Positions 52,286 to 63,609 of a stretch of DNA of 64,000 nt are shown in pieces; position 1 is the first letter of the stretch; each line of letters begins with the position of its first letter. Made by a program: the position numbers and the translations under genes. The stretch is from Epiperipatus broadwayi (taxonomy: Eukaryota > Onychophora > Udeonychophora > Euonychophora > Peripatidae): contig JAQFVV010012509.1 of NCBI GenBank assembly GCA_028023455.1, positions 2,902,311-2,966,310 of the forward strand. Direction: 5' to 3'. Below the pieces are notes generated by a model. That model ran no database searches. It was not told where the DNA came from and saw nothing but the letters and a program-made list of their open reading frames with translations.

Positions 52286-53459
52286 TATTGGATGAGTAGG
52301 CACTAGATAGGGATTTTATGCACAAGCCTTCTGGCATCCATTGACAGGTGGCAATACTGTATGGAGAGTTTTGCTCTGTTTAAAAAATAAATAATAATAA
52401 ATCTGCTCATAAGTCATCTACTATGGTTTTTAATTGTTATTTACATATACTGATTGAGAAAATAAATACAAGTTTTTATTAAGAAATTGGAGAACTTTTA
52501 TTTAATTCTAATAATATTTGTCCTTTTTTTTTATTTTATTGTAGAATCTCCTAATAAATATTTATCCGGTCACTGATTATGCTTCCTCTATTATAGTGTT
52601 TTCTATATTCTTATTTGTCTTTCTCAAATCCTTTCTTTTTAATTCTTTGGCTTTTTTTCTGTCTTAATCTTAACTATTCTTTACATCAGCGTTTGTCCCA
52701 TATCCAGGTGTATACAGTCTTATCTATTCCAGTCTCTTCATTCACTGATTGCAATAAAGATTTTGTGATCATTGATTAATATTATTCCCATTTTATATCA
52801 ATGCCAGTTTATTTCAAAAAATAATTAATTTTTTAAAAATCTGAGCTGTTTTGTTTTTTATTCTCTTACATACATTTTTTTATGTAATGTCATTATACCA
52901 GAATCTATTCAAAAAAGTTTAATTTGTACTCTAGCAATACTGGTAACCATTAATATTAAGTTATTTTGAATTTCATGTAATGATATATGCCATTTTATTA
53001 ATTTTAAAATGATCAGTTTGATTTTTCTTATAGAAGATGATATCACTGAACTCATGTTCAGACTTTCTACACAAATTACTCAGTTTCTTACTTCAATTTT
53101 CTGTTCTTTTTTTGCCCATCACATTTTTTTAAATCTGGTATTATTCTTTTAAATATTTCTTTGAGTTCTGTATAGAAGTGCCCCTCTTTTTTTTTTACTC
53201 ATTCTCAGTAGCAAATCTATTTTTAGAATAATGACTATTTATGCATACAATGCAAGATTTTACATAATAATGTATTCTATGCCAGATTTTTACTCAATAA
53301 GACTAACTATTTCACAAGTTAAAAAAGAACAATTATTATTCTAAACTCTCTTTTTATTGTTTTCTGAATAGAACAAAGTATAATTGACAGATTTTATTCT
53401 CTCCAAAACTATTTTAATGAGTTTTACTATTTGTTTATTAATGGGTTTTTTTTTTTCAT

Positions 53460-54060
53460 AACTAAATATTTACATTATTATAAAACAATCTAGAGAGATT
53501 CCAAACCAGGGCATAGATTCTCTAAAGATTTTATTAAATTTTTCAATTCTGTCTTTGTATATATAGAATGGGCATTTATTAACTATGTGTTTCATTGTTT
53601 ATATGTGCCCACAATCACATATTTCAAAGTTATTTCTGAAATAGTTAAACCCTATGACTATAAAAAATGTTGAACCTATTGATAAGACTCCACTAACATC
53701 TAGATAAATCAAATCCAGCTGTCTTTGTTGTTAAGTCTGAAAAAAGAAATTTATTTGGGTTCTCTGAAAAGCTTATTTTTAATTTTGTTTGAAGAATTTT
53801 TTTCATTTAATATTCAAAAAGAACATCTTAATGTAAGATTTATACATTTACTGCAAAATAACTTGTCTGTGAAAAAATGAGAAATTATTTCAAGGGAATG
53901 GATTTCATTTTGCCGATAATATTTCTCATGTAGTATTTAACTGTGCATTGAGAATTAATGTGAGAATGTTGTTGCTAAAACCATCCAGTTTATATCATTC
54001 AAAGTTCTGATGGTCTGTATAATCTTTTCTCTTGTAACAATATCTTTACACTTCAAAAAC
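53460..54060 (-). pseudogene. Decayed LINE 3' end (CCHC finger region)
   Basis: Read on minus, the text CDCGH followed by a stop, then TMKHIVNKCPF (53625-53561), is the Cys-Cys-His-Cys finger found near the C-terminus of many animal LINE proteins after the RT. Upstream text to about 54060 gives broken Lys/Asn/Tyr-rich frames. Stops and frameshifts are frequent. It is unrelated to the fresher LINE at 39-41 kb, as far as the short remnant shows. Confidence 0.6.
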
Positions 54061-54328
54061 TAATTTATAATGCTTATATTGATGCACTGATACAAAAATA
54101 CATACTGTCCCAAAAAGTGATTTATTCTCACAGAATCAGAATTAACAGCTTTGATCAGATTATTTAGCATTATAATCTTAATGACTATACTTGAAGTATT
54201 TTATAAAAAATTCTCTTAATTTAGAAAAAGAATTCTTAATATTTTTTGTAGCACTCATTATGTATTGGTATTTAAATTATTAAACTTTTTTTTTTTTAAA
54301 TCTTACATTTGTAAAATAGTATTCAGAT

Positions 54329-54532
54329 CAATAAAGATTTCAGAAGAATTTTTATTTTTGTAATTCTGTTTGCCATCATAAATTTTTGATAGACATTTAA
54401 CATTTCCATTTTAATATAACCTTGTGCATCTTAATGATGTTTTGTTATGAGATTCACTGGCATGATTTATAGTCAAATGAACTTATAAAAGGTTGATGGT
54501 ATGTAACTCTATTCTTAAGTCAAAATACATCA
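54329..54532 (+). repeat. Dispersed repeat, second copy of 47275-47477
   Basis: Almost identical to the 47.3-kb copy over about 203 bp and in the same orientation. The flanks differ. Confidence 0.85.
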
Positions 54533-55174
54533 GTATGTTTTAATAAAACAGTAATAAGTATTTCACTATGTTCTTTATAAATAAGGTCCAATTAATATAT
54601 TTAAAAATTAAAAAACAAACAAACAAATTTTTTAACACACTTTTTCTTTTCAAATCAATAATCAATCTTTAACAATGATTGTTAATATGATCAAAACATT
54701 GGAGGAAAACTGAAATAAAAAAATGGTTCATAAAACATAAAAAACTAAGATATGAAAAGAAAAAATGGGTTAAAGAATTTGATTTTTAATTTTTAGATCT
54801 ATAGGTTTATGAACCCATGAGCAATTGTACTTGAATAAGTATATTTTAAATGCCCCACAACTATATTATTTCAGCCACACTGTAGCCCATTCAAGTTTTT
54901 CTTTATTTAAAGGGTTGAATGTGTCTAAAATAATACAGCTGTGGGCATTTAAAATATTTTATAAAGATTTCAGGTAGTTTTATGCACTGTTTCTTTTTGA
55001 ATAAGCATATATTTAATGAACAAGTGCTTACATATTATAACCAAATTTAAAACAATTTTAAGATGTATGATTGAAAAATAAGCAAATGAAAAGATAGTTA
55101 AACTATTAAATAAGTAGATTTATAAGTAATAGTCATATAATCAAAATTTTTAAATGTATTTTGTATTATTTTAG

Positions 55175-55306
55175 GGATGACGAAGTTTGGCGTAGTAACA
55201 ATATTGTGGCAGTTCGTCCAAGTTCAGAATTCCAAAAGTTTAGTCACTGTGTTAATGTTTCTGTCCAGACTATGTATATTATGGCTGATCTGAGTCCAGG
55301 AAAATA
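55175..55306 (+). CDS. Host gene, visible exon E
   Basis: A 132-nt exon between a TTATTTTAG acceptor and an AAAATA|GTAAAA donor. The first G completes Thr from exon D; 43 codons follow, beginning DDEVWRSNNIVAVRPSSE and ending DLSPGK, then TA, completed by T of exon F to give Tyr. If the donor is not used, the frame reads TAG at once, so an unspliced message stops here. The alternating hydrophobic character (VNVSVQTMYIMADLSPG) suggests beta strands. I prefer splicing over termination because exon F joins in phase and reads on without a break. Confidence 0.75.
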
Positions 55307-56119
55307 GTAAAAAAAAATTATTTGTGAATAGTTAATTATTATCTATGATTGTTTTCATAAATGTGTGAATTTTTTTTATCTCTATATGTGTATGTGAGAG
55401 AATGTGAAATGCAAGTGCATGCTTAAAGAAAGTTATGGATCTGCAACAGTGATAACTTGAGCAATAATTTAGACATGCAGAATAAATTTACACTGGATTT
55501 TTTTCTAAGAATCATAACCATTAGTCAAATCTTTTTTAATAATTTGTTGCCTTAAAAATTAAAGATTTCCGACAGTTTCCAAAAACATTTCCTAATTAAA
55601 GCAAGAGAAGCTCTCTAATTTATTGGCATCTGTAATAAGCTTGAGTAGTGAGCAATTACCAGGAGTGAGTACATTTAAATCTCCATTACTAGGTCTGATT
55701 CTGACCTCTGATTTTATCAATAAATCTTTGGATTCAAAACTGTAAGTAATGCCATTATTTATTCAGCAATCACCTTTAATTCTATTTTACTGTTCAAACT
55801 AAATATCTGAAATTCCAAATGCCCCATGGTTTTGATTATAAAGATCAGGCCCTAAGTCAGTAACTACCTATGTATTTTCATAACCGCATTTGTTTTTAAT
55901 AGTTATTCCCCCCACCCCCACCCCCTAGCCAGCCAGGAATGTTAATAATAGCAATTCACTTGATTCTTATGGTAATATATTTCAATTCCATATCTGTTGA
56001 CTAGTCTTAGGCAGATTGGCTTGGGTTCAAAACTTAAAGGTATTTCAAATTTGAGGATTTTAACTTAAATAGTAAAATGGTATTAAAGATGGTTTCTGGA
56101 TGCATAACTACATTAGTTT

Positions 56120-56225
56120 CAGTTTTGAATTCTAAACTTTATTGATGAAGGCAGGGTCAGAGATTAGTTTGAGGTTGATGATTTAAAGGCATTACTAGCT
56201 AATAATGATTGATTACTCAAGCTTA
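56120..56225 (+). repeat. Decayed hammerhead-repeat copy immediately 5' of a PLE
   Basis: TTGATGAAGGCAGGGTCAGA, then GATTAGTTTGAGG, corresponds to box, stem II, GAAA (now GAGA) and stem I of the intact motif. It is followed by AGGCATTACTAG and ATTGATTACTC, which match the post-ribozyme block in order. The core is mutated at several essential positions. It ends about 35 bp before the PLE open frame. Confidence 0.6.
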
Positions 56226-56256
56226 TTATAGCTGGTAATATAATAGGAAGTAGTTC

Positions 56257-57620
56257 TTGTTTTATTACATATGGATATTATTGGTCAGTTTTGATGTTTC
56301 TTTTATATTTACTAATATTCCTATTGAAGAAGCACTAAGTATAATAGCTCAGTACAATGATTTACCAGATTTTATTATTCCATTAGCTAAACATTGCCTT
56401 GAAAATACATTTTTTGTTTATAATTCTCAAAAGTTTAAACAAATTAAAAGACTTTCTATGGGATCTCCACTGTCATCTGTAATTGCTGATCTTTTCATGG
56501 ATAATTTTGAGAGTCAAGTATTATGTGCAGCTACTAAAAAACCTATTTGGCTTAGATATGTGGATGATACATTTGTCATATGGTCTCATGACATTGATTC
56601 TTTAAATTCTTTTTTTGTTTTTATAAATAGTTGGCATCCAAATATTAAATTTACTATGGAAGTAGAAAATAACAGATCGCTTTCTTTTTTAGATGTTTTA
56701 TTTGCAAGAAAATGTGATAAAACATTATCAATATCAGTTTACAGAAAATCCACCCATACAAACAGATATTTTAATTTTAATTCTCATCATCATCCTGCAC
56801 AATTTTTTTCTGTAGCAAAAAATCCTTTCACTAGAGCTTATAATTTATCTGATAAAGAATATCTTTCTCAAGAAATAGAACTTACAAAAAGTATTCTGCT
56901 TTCTAATAATTATAATAAAAACATCATATGTAAGGCTTTATATAACATTAATACTAAAAAGAAAAAAGAGGATAGAATTGACAATTCCTCTTTTAATAGA
57001 GTAATTTTACCTTATATTAAAGGGGTTATTGATAAAATCAATAGAAGACTATCTTGTTTTAATATAAAGACTACTTTTTCTACTGGCAAAAAAATTGGTG
57101 ATTTTTTTATATAAACCTAAAGATAGAATATTTTTGGAACACCAAGGAGTTTATGAAATTCCGTGTTTTCAGTGCTCAAGAGGCTATGTGAGTCAGTCTA
57201 ATAGACAAATAAATGTCAGGGTTAAGGAACATAGAAATGCTTTTAATCAAAAAATTAGCACATCAGTTTTTACTTCCCATTTTTTAGAAACTGGTCACAA
57301 ACCTGATTTTGACAATACAAAAATACTTGCTAATTTGGAAAGATATGATTTAAGAACCATGAGAGAGTCAATTGAAATATTAAAGAGTTCTACTGGTTTA
57401 ATTAGAGCTGATGAAGCACAACATATTCCAGCTATGTGGAAACCTTTCATTTTTATCTAATATTAACTTAAAATTAATAGGTGAAAATACTGAGGGAAAT
57501 AAACATTTTGATAAGCCTCATATTGTGAATGCTGAACTACTTCAAGTTGGATCTCATTTCTCATCTCGCTCACAGTCACGTTATTATTTAAGATCTAATG
57601 GTTTTTTTTTCAAAAGTTAA
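56257..57620 (+). mobile_element. Penelope-like element: RT and GIY-YIG, 5'-truncated, frameshifted
   Basis: Frame 1 (56257-57114, 285 aa) starts within RT domain 1 (SFDVSFIFTNIPIEEAL). It shows LSMGSPLSSVIADLFM at 66-81, RYVDDTFVIW at 100-109 (YVDD catalytic), SLSFLDVLFARK at 141-152 and VYRKSTHTNRYF at 161-172, the standard PLE RT order, then the linker NRVILPYIKG. A shift at an A7 or T7 run near 57088-57108 moves to frame 2 (to 57460) with GVYEIPCFQCSRGYV (GIY-YIG core; the last G of YIG is Ser), RVKEH and HFLETGHKPDF. A further shift near 57445 reaches a tail ending RYYLRSNG at 57620. The N-terminal half of the RT is absent. It is not functional as it stands. Confidence 0.92.
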
Positions 57621-57665
57621 CCTTGATAATGGTAGATGCTAGTCCATTGAAATATCGGTGTTTAA
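57621..57665 (+). ncRNA. Possible decayed hammerhead motif after the PLE
   Basis: TTGATAATGG, then TAGATGCTAGT, CCATTGAAATATC: an ATGG/CCAT stem between a mutated CTGANGA box and GAAA. The cytosine that opens the box and the stem III pairing are lost. PLEs are known to carry hammerheads at their ends, so this position is suggestive only. Confidence 0.3.
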
Positions 57666-60160
57666 TGAAAAATAATACATGGTGCAGCCCAAAAAGTTAT
57701 AATTTATCTACATCATACAACTGTGAAAACATTAAATATAATATATATATATATATATTAATGCTAACATAAAACCAGCGGTTTAAATGACAAGATCCTG
57801 TAAGTTGTTTCAAATTTTAATAAACATCAAAGTTCTTTAATGAACTATTAGGAATTTCATTATTAGCATATTCTATTTTTATGATAGTATTTCATTCTTA
57901 TTATTAAAAAAAACATTGCTGTTGAAATTATAAAATAAAAAACCAAAATTATTTAACAAATGTTATTCATATTTTTTTTTTACTGCTCTTATGTAGTAAT
58001 AAAATGTTCAATAATTTCAGACATTATGCTACAATTATGCAGTGTGTTTTACCTTTTCAAAAAGATTCTTGGCAAAAAACGTAGTGAGCAGCAATAACAT
58101 GTATATCATTTTATTAATAAATTTATTAAAGTGGGCCTACAGTTTTATTTGCCCTTTTAAATATACAGTATACAATTCTTTACAGAATGAAAGAGGATTT
58201 AAATCCTGGGGTTAATTTTTTTTAAAACTTAATATCCTAACTAATGATAGTTATACTGAATATCCAGTTATTTAGTCCTATAAATCATGTCTAGGTACAG
58301 GGATACAGGGAGAGTCTATGCCTTACCCACTATAGATGTTATTTGTTATTTTTTTTTAAAAATATCTGCCTTACTGCAGTTTAATGCAACATCTCTAAAA
58401 TGTCAGCATCTTTAGATGAGATTCAAATCCTTCCCTAGCTTCGTAGATGTTAGCACCTACATTTACCCACTACTAGATCAAAAGAAAACATGGCAATGTA
58501 TAATGGGGTGTGTGTGATTGCGATGCTTATTTAGGTTTGGAATGAGAGAAAAAAATGACAATTAAGATAATATAATAAAACATAATTTACTTATACTATG
58601 TACACACTTTATATAACATTTAAGAAAAATCTTCCAATGCGTTAAAAAAAAAAAAAGAATATACAGATATATTTACGCAGTATGTAATCATATCGAAGAA
58701 AATTCATTTAATTAGGTTACGTTTAAGTTATGAGCTCCAATATGCTTACAAACAATATAAAATAATCATAATTATTATTATTTAATCATAAAATATAAAT
58801 GAAGATTAGAAAAAATCTTTTTAATCGATAAATATATACCAAAATTATAAAAAATATCAATTATTAATTGAACAAGAAATCAATTTTACATTATATTTGC
58901 TTTAATGTTTGCAAAGAAAATAAATTATTTTTAAAAGGAGATAAAAAAAAAAGTTTAATACTATTTAAAAAGCAAATAACATGTTAAAATTATTAACTGT
59001 ATACTTTTATTTACTTTAATATTTGCTAACAATTTACTTATTATTTTTATTATTAAAGCCTTTTAATTTCAATACATTTTCTCTTATCATAGCATTAGAA
59101 TTCTAATTTAACACTTTATTAACTTATAGATTCAATTTTTTTTTTAAAAAAAATTGTTTTGTATGACAGTTTTAACATTTTAGGCTTTATTAAATATATT
59201 TTGTGTAATTATTTTCTGGATTATGCATTCAATAGGCAGGAAAAAATTATGTGACAGGAGACACTTGTAAAACTAGAACTTAATTGTCTAGTGCACTGAA
59301 TAGCTTTTTACCCCATTATAATGATACTTTTAGCTACTGCATAGTTGTCCATCTTAGCTGTGATAATTACCAAGTTAGGTCTGTCTTCTAATTAGCTGAA
59401 TTTTATAATGGGGTTACACAGAGTTATTTTTTTGTTAAAATGATCCAAAGGTCCTTGACAATAAGGATATGAAAATTGTCTTAAAAGAAGAAAGCTTTCT
59501 TCTAAAGCTTTATTTTTAAACACGAAGGTAATAAGAAGAAAAAACTACCATCTGATAATTTTTTTTTTCATGAACTCTATTAAAATTACATTTAATAAAT
59601 CCAGGAACTTTTATTTATTATTGTATATTAATTTAAACAAATAAAAAACAATTATATTCTTTTCTTTCATCTTCTTCAAAAAAGATGACTACTGTATGGT
59701 TAAAAAAAAAAAAAATTGTAAAATCAGATCATCTTGATGTCTAAAAGTTGTCTGAACCAATACAGTATATACTGTGTGCATACGCCCTACCAAAGCATAA
59801 TTTTTTATGATATATTTTAAATAAATCAAGCAAAATATTTTGCTTTTTAAATTCAAAGTTAGAAAATAATTTTATTGCTAGAACTTGTATTTATTAAAAC
59901 TATTGCATTAAATGAATATTTGTAAAAACTTTAATATTTGTGTTAATATTAAGAATACACACACATATATAATTCAATTATATATAAATAAATCAAATAA
60001 ATAAATGACAAACTTTTATTGATTTCTTTTAGCACTTTCAAAGGTATAACCTTCATTTTCAAGAAGTACAATATTTCTTCATTTTCACGAAGTGCAAATA
60101 TGCAAACTAGGACAGATTAAATATGCAAATATGGATGGGAAAATTTAAACTTGCCATTTC
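57666..60160. other. Non-coding intronic stretch
   Basis: AT-rich, with an (AT)n run near 57740-57758 and several poly-A/T tracts. No gene or element recognised. Confidence 0.5.
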
Positions 60161-60451
60161 TTAGATATGGCGTAAAATGACTCTTTTTTTATTCATCGCG
60201 TGTTCATCCAATATAATATAGCACGCCTTTTTCACTTTCCTACGCAATTCGTGCCACTCTCTACACATAACCCAAGGTTTATCTGGCCTGCACTGGTGGC
60301 CCATGGCAACAGCATGCTGTACAAAAATAGAGGGGTGGGATGGGTCAGCCGAGGCCTCATTATATGCATATACATGCTGGGCCAGTCTAGTATGGACCGA
60401 TGCCCTTGTTTCCTCATAAAATGCTGCTGGGCAATTGTTATTTGAATACAT
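60161..60451 (-). mobile_element. GIY-YIG-like endonuclease fragment, divergent PLE type
   Basis: A 96-residue open frame on minus. Near its start CPAAFYEETRASVHTRLAQH resembles the YIG-ET-R...R-x-x-EH part of PLE GIY-YIG enzymes, with Glu for Gly. It continues with FVQHAVAMGHQC (the usual xxHxxxxGH segment), PWVMCREWHELRRKVKEA-like text (here RRKVKKA) and ends RVILRHI. The first GIY half is cut off by an upstream in-frame stop. GC content is higher than around it, as expected for a younger insertion. The assignment rests on motif order alone; a different endonuclease or phage-like family is possible. Confidence 0.55.
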
Positions 60452-60962
60452 TTGCGTTTAGAATACAAATACTAATATGGATTTTTTTTATAGCATTGCT
60501 TTTGGTCTATCAAATGATAATTATTATTATTTAATCACAAATTTTATTTTTCAATAAAGAACATGTTTGCAGCATTTGGTAATTGTTTTGATTTACCCAA
60601 GTGAATATTTAAATAATCTTTAACTTTTCAAATCTCTTTGATTATTTCTAGTTTTTGAAAGTTGTCCTGGAATGATTGTTTTTTTTTTTCATAGCTCAGT
60701 ACAAAATTTAAATGATTATTCAACTAATGAAATCAGATTTAAAAAAACCCACCAAGTACTACAAACACATACTTAAAGAATTAGTTTAATAATTAAATTA
60801 AGTAGAGGAAACAGGAGTTGCCACTTGATAGAATAAATTCACAACTTGAAATGCCATACATGTGATCATGCTTTTTAATAATCATTTAAGACCATTAGTT
60901 AGGATTTAGATGTTTTAATAATTTTGCATCTACTCTTTTTTTTTTTTTATTTGTTTATTTAG

Positions 60963-61087
60963 TTCTTTAGGAAGTGAAGTTGTTTTGTGTAAAATTCAAG
61001 TTGACAGCAATGGTGTCATCAATATAACACCGGATTTCAATAACAAAAAGAAGCCATATAAAATAGAAAGAGGTGAATATGGTAAAG
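60963..61087 (+). CDS. Host gene, visible exon F
   Basis: A 125-nt exon after a TTTGTTTATTTAG acceptor and before an AAAG|GTAAGA donor. The first T completes Tyr with exon E; 41 codons follow (SLGSEVVLCKIQVDSNGVIN onward to ERGEYGK), and the last G starts a codon finished outside the window. An alternative AG eight bases later would shift the phase, so the first is chosen. The peptide looks like alternating beta strands with a basic KKKP turn. Family unknown. Confidence 0.78.
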
Positions 61088-61149
61088 GTAAGAATCTTTA
61101 TATAATTGTTTACTTTGATAGAAAACATATTGCTACTTGTGTTTACATT

Positions 61150-63310
61150 AATATAGTGTATATATATTGTAACACAAAGCTCAAGTTGCAAACAGTCAGA
61201 AGCAAAAGATGCTGGGTTGAGATGACTGCATAATGTGTTTGAGATTGAATGCATCTTTATGGAAAATAAACTAAAATGAATGTATATTTGTTTTATGCCT
61301 CTAATAATAGTAATCAATACTTATGATTTAAACTAGTGATATATAAAATTATTACAATGATTAAATATTTTAGGGTACTTTTATAGATTTAATAAAATAA
61401 TCTTACTGCATTATTATGTGCACAGACTATATTGCAAAATATAATGTGTAAAGATGTCCTCTGTGATAAATGAGTGTATTTATTCAAATATGGCTACCAT
61501 TTAACTCTCGTTTCCCCATTAAGGTAAAGTTAAAATTAATTAATTCTCAGGGTTCTTAACTAAATATGATTAAATTATTTATTTAATAAAAGATAAAATT
61601 AATAATTGTAATTAACTTGTTCCAGCTATGATTAAGATATCAAAGGGATTTTATTGTATCCTATCACAGCTTATTGAGTATTATATTACAGTTAGAGATG
61701 GAATTAACAAATGATGCAATTGGATTTAATAAAGAAAATTAATTTAATAAAGTGGAAGTATGACTCTTTTTATTTCGATAATGTGGAAAAACTGATGATT
61801 TCAGTAGTGACAAACAACTGTATTATAAATATAACAACTACTTTATTATAAATAACAATTGTGTATAAAAATAAAACAACAAAATATTAGTGAACGATAA
61901 ACATACTTATAATATCAAAAGTTCTTGAAAAATATTTACAAATATTATCTATTCTCTTTAAATAATCTAATTTTGAGTTATGAGTATGTATATGGTCAAT
62001 AAAGGGATGCAGATACAAAACACTATTGGAGAGGGGTGTACATTCTTCATTCAATGTCTTCCATTAATTATAGGTCAATCCGAATGTTTTACAATATCTT
62101 TAATCTTTTCTCACAGTGACAATTAGTTAACTAGCAATATCATTCCTAAAATCGATCTAATTCCTTAATCCTTTTAGGAACAAGAAATTGTTTACCTGGT
62201 AATCATGTCAATCCTAACAAATCTATAACTTCATAAAAATCTGTCTATTGCATCTCTTAGTGGCATACTTGCTACTTTGTCTAGCTTATATTATACATTA
62301 AAGTTTCAATTTTTAGTTAGGAGCAAACCTCAACTAACAAATAAAGTTTAGAATTATTGAAACCACAAGATTGCTTTGTTGCATGATATAACAACCATCA
62401 AATTCTATATAACATTTACTAAGCACAATTGAGAGAATATTCCCTGGTAATTCAATTATCTATTCAAGACATTTTATGACTGAATAATGTGAGGCATGAG
62501 AATAAGGTCAAATAAAACATAAAATAAGTGAAATATAACAGGTTTATAGGGTTTATAAATTAATTTAACTTAATGTGACCTGTCTTCAATATAAATATAG
62601 CAACAGATATTACATTTATACCCAAATGTAACTAATAATATAAGGTAGTTATCTGTACCTTCTTATATAACAGCATTCCTTTGAGCACTTTATTTATTAT
62701 AATTACAACAATAGTAACTATTTAAAAAATAAATCCATAATTTAAGAATCAATTTCAGTAAATAATCATTTTTAATAGATAATCCTCAAAGTCCATGCAT
62801 AGTGCAAAATATTTGATTTAGGTGTAAGTATACACTTAACAGTAAATCCACATGATGAAATAATCCATTAGAAAGTTAATATTTAAAGCACATATTAACA
62901 GAATGATTTTTCCAGAGATTTGCAGTTGATTAAAATTATTACTCATATTCCAGCTTGGATAATTTTAACAATTAATCCTTTTTTTAGAAAATTTTATTTT
63001 ATATACTATAATGCTGTGTCATATTTCATGTTAATCCTTAGGGAAGCAATAACTAAATAGCATCCCAATGATATAGTGTTTATCGTATACATTGAATACA
63101 GTGGTTTGATAATCCGTTATTGAATTTCCAGCTATAGTTCATGTTCTTTTATTAACTTATGAGACTTAGCAGAGAATAAATAATCTATTAACTAGAATTA
63201 CTTTCACTAATCTCCCATAAGATTTTAAACAGCTTTCATATGTGAATACTTATATGTTGAATATTAATCTGTATATGATAAAACTGGAAATTTATATGAA
63301 TATTCAACAT
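61150..63310 (+). repeat. Long old repeat, copy 2 (partner 47690-50560)
   Basis: It aligns in order with the 47.7-50.6 kb copy but is shorter. The place of the 49-kb hammerhead insertion is empty here (about 62596-62625). Non-coding. Confidence 0.75.
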
Positions 63311-63609
63311 AACATACATGGAAAGAAACGGAATGTGGTTGAATTAACTATTCTATGTGGTTATGTTTAATCTTTAATTAAAGTTTAATGTATATATTTG
63401 GGGTAGAAATGGTATATTAGTATATTTTTAAAAATGTTGTTTTGTTTTACTTATTTATTCTTTTTTGCATTATCATATATATTGTAACCGTAACATCAGG
63501 CCTTATTAAAAGCGTCCCTTAGCGATTCAGTTTCAAGAAGACAAGGACGATTGTCCCCTTACCTTTACGTCTTTTATTCAAGGTAAGTCGGTTTTAAACA
63601 TTATATATT

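Larger units (their letters stand above)
51527..52381 (+). mobile_element. Tandem dimeric hammerhead retroposon (retrozyme-like), 14-bp TSD
   Basis: The 855-bp insertion lies between two identical 14-mers, AAAAAATAAATAAT (51513-51526 and 52382-52395). It holds two direct units with the hammerhead motifs at 51790 and 52244. Each unit includes CATATGACTATATAAGC (from 51600 and 52090), the TTTCAATTTCATTCTCATAG block and the post-ribozyme block ending GTTTTGCTCTGTTTA. The first unit carries an extra 34-bp tandem duplication before its ribozyme, and it is enclosed by a 73-bp inverted repeat (51527-51599 with 51911-51983, 72 of 73 matching). Cleavage at both ribozymes would free a 454-nt RNA. There is no ORF, so transposition must use enzymes from elsewhere, plausibly PLEs. 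Confidence 0.9.

Noticed and set aside
55305-55307. TAG as the true end of the host gene
   Set aside because: A GT donor overlaps it and exon F joins in phase with a good acceptor and long open peptide, so splicing is the simpler reading, though an isoform ending here remains possible.
57740-57758. (AT)n run as a regulatory element
   Set aside because: Short microsatellites of this kind are common throughout the window.
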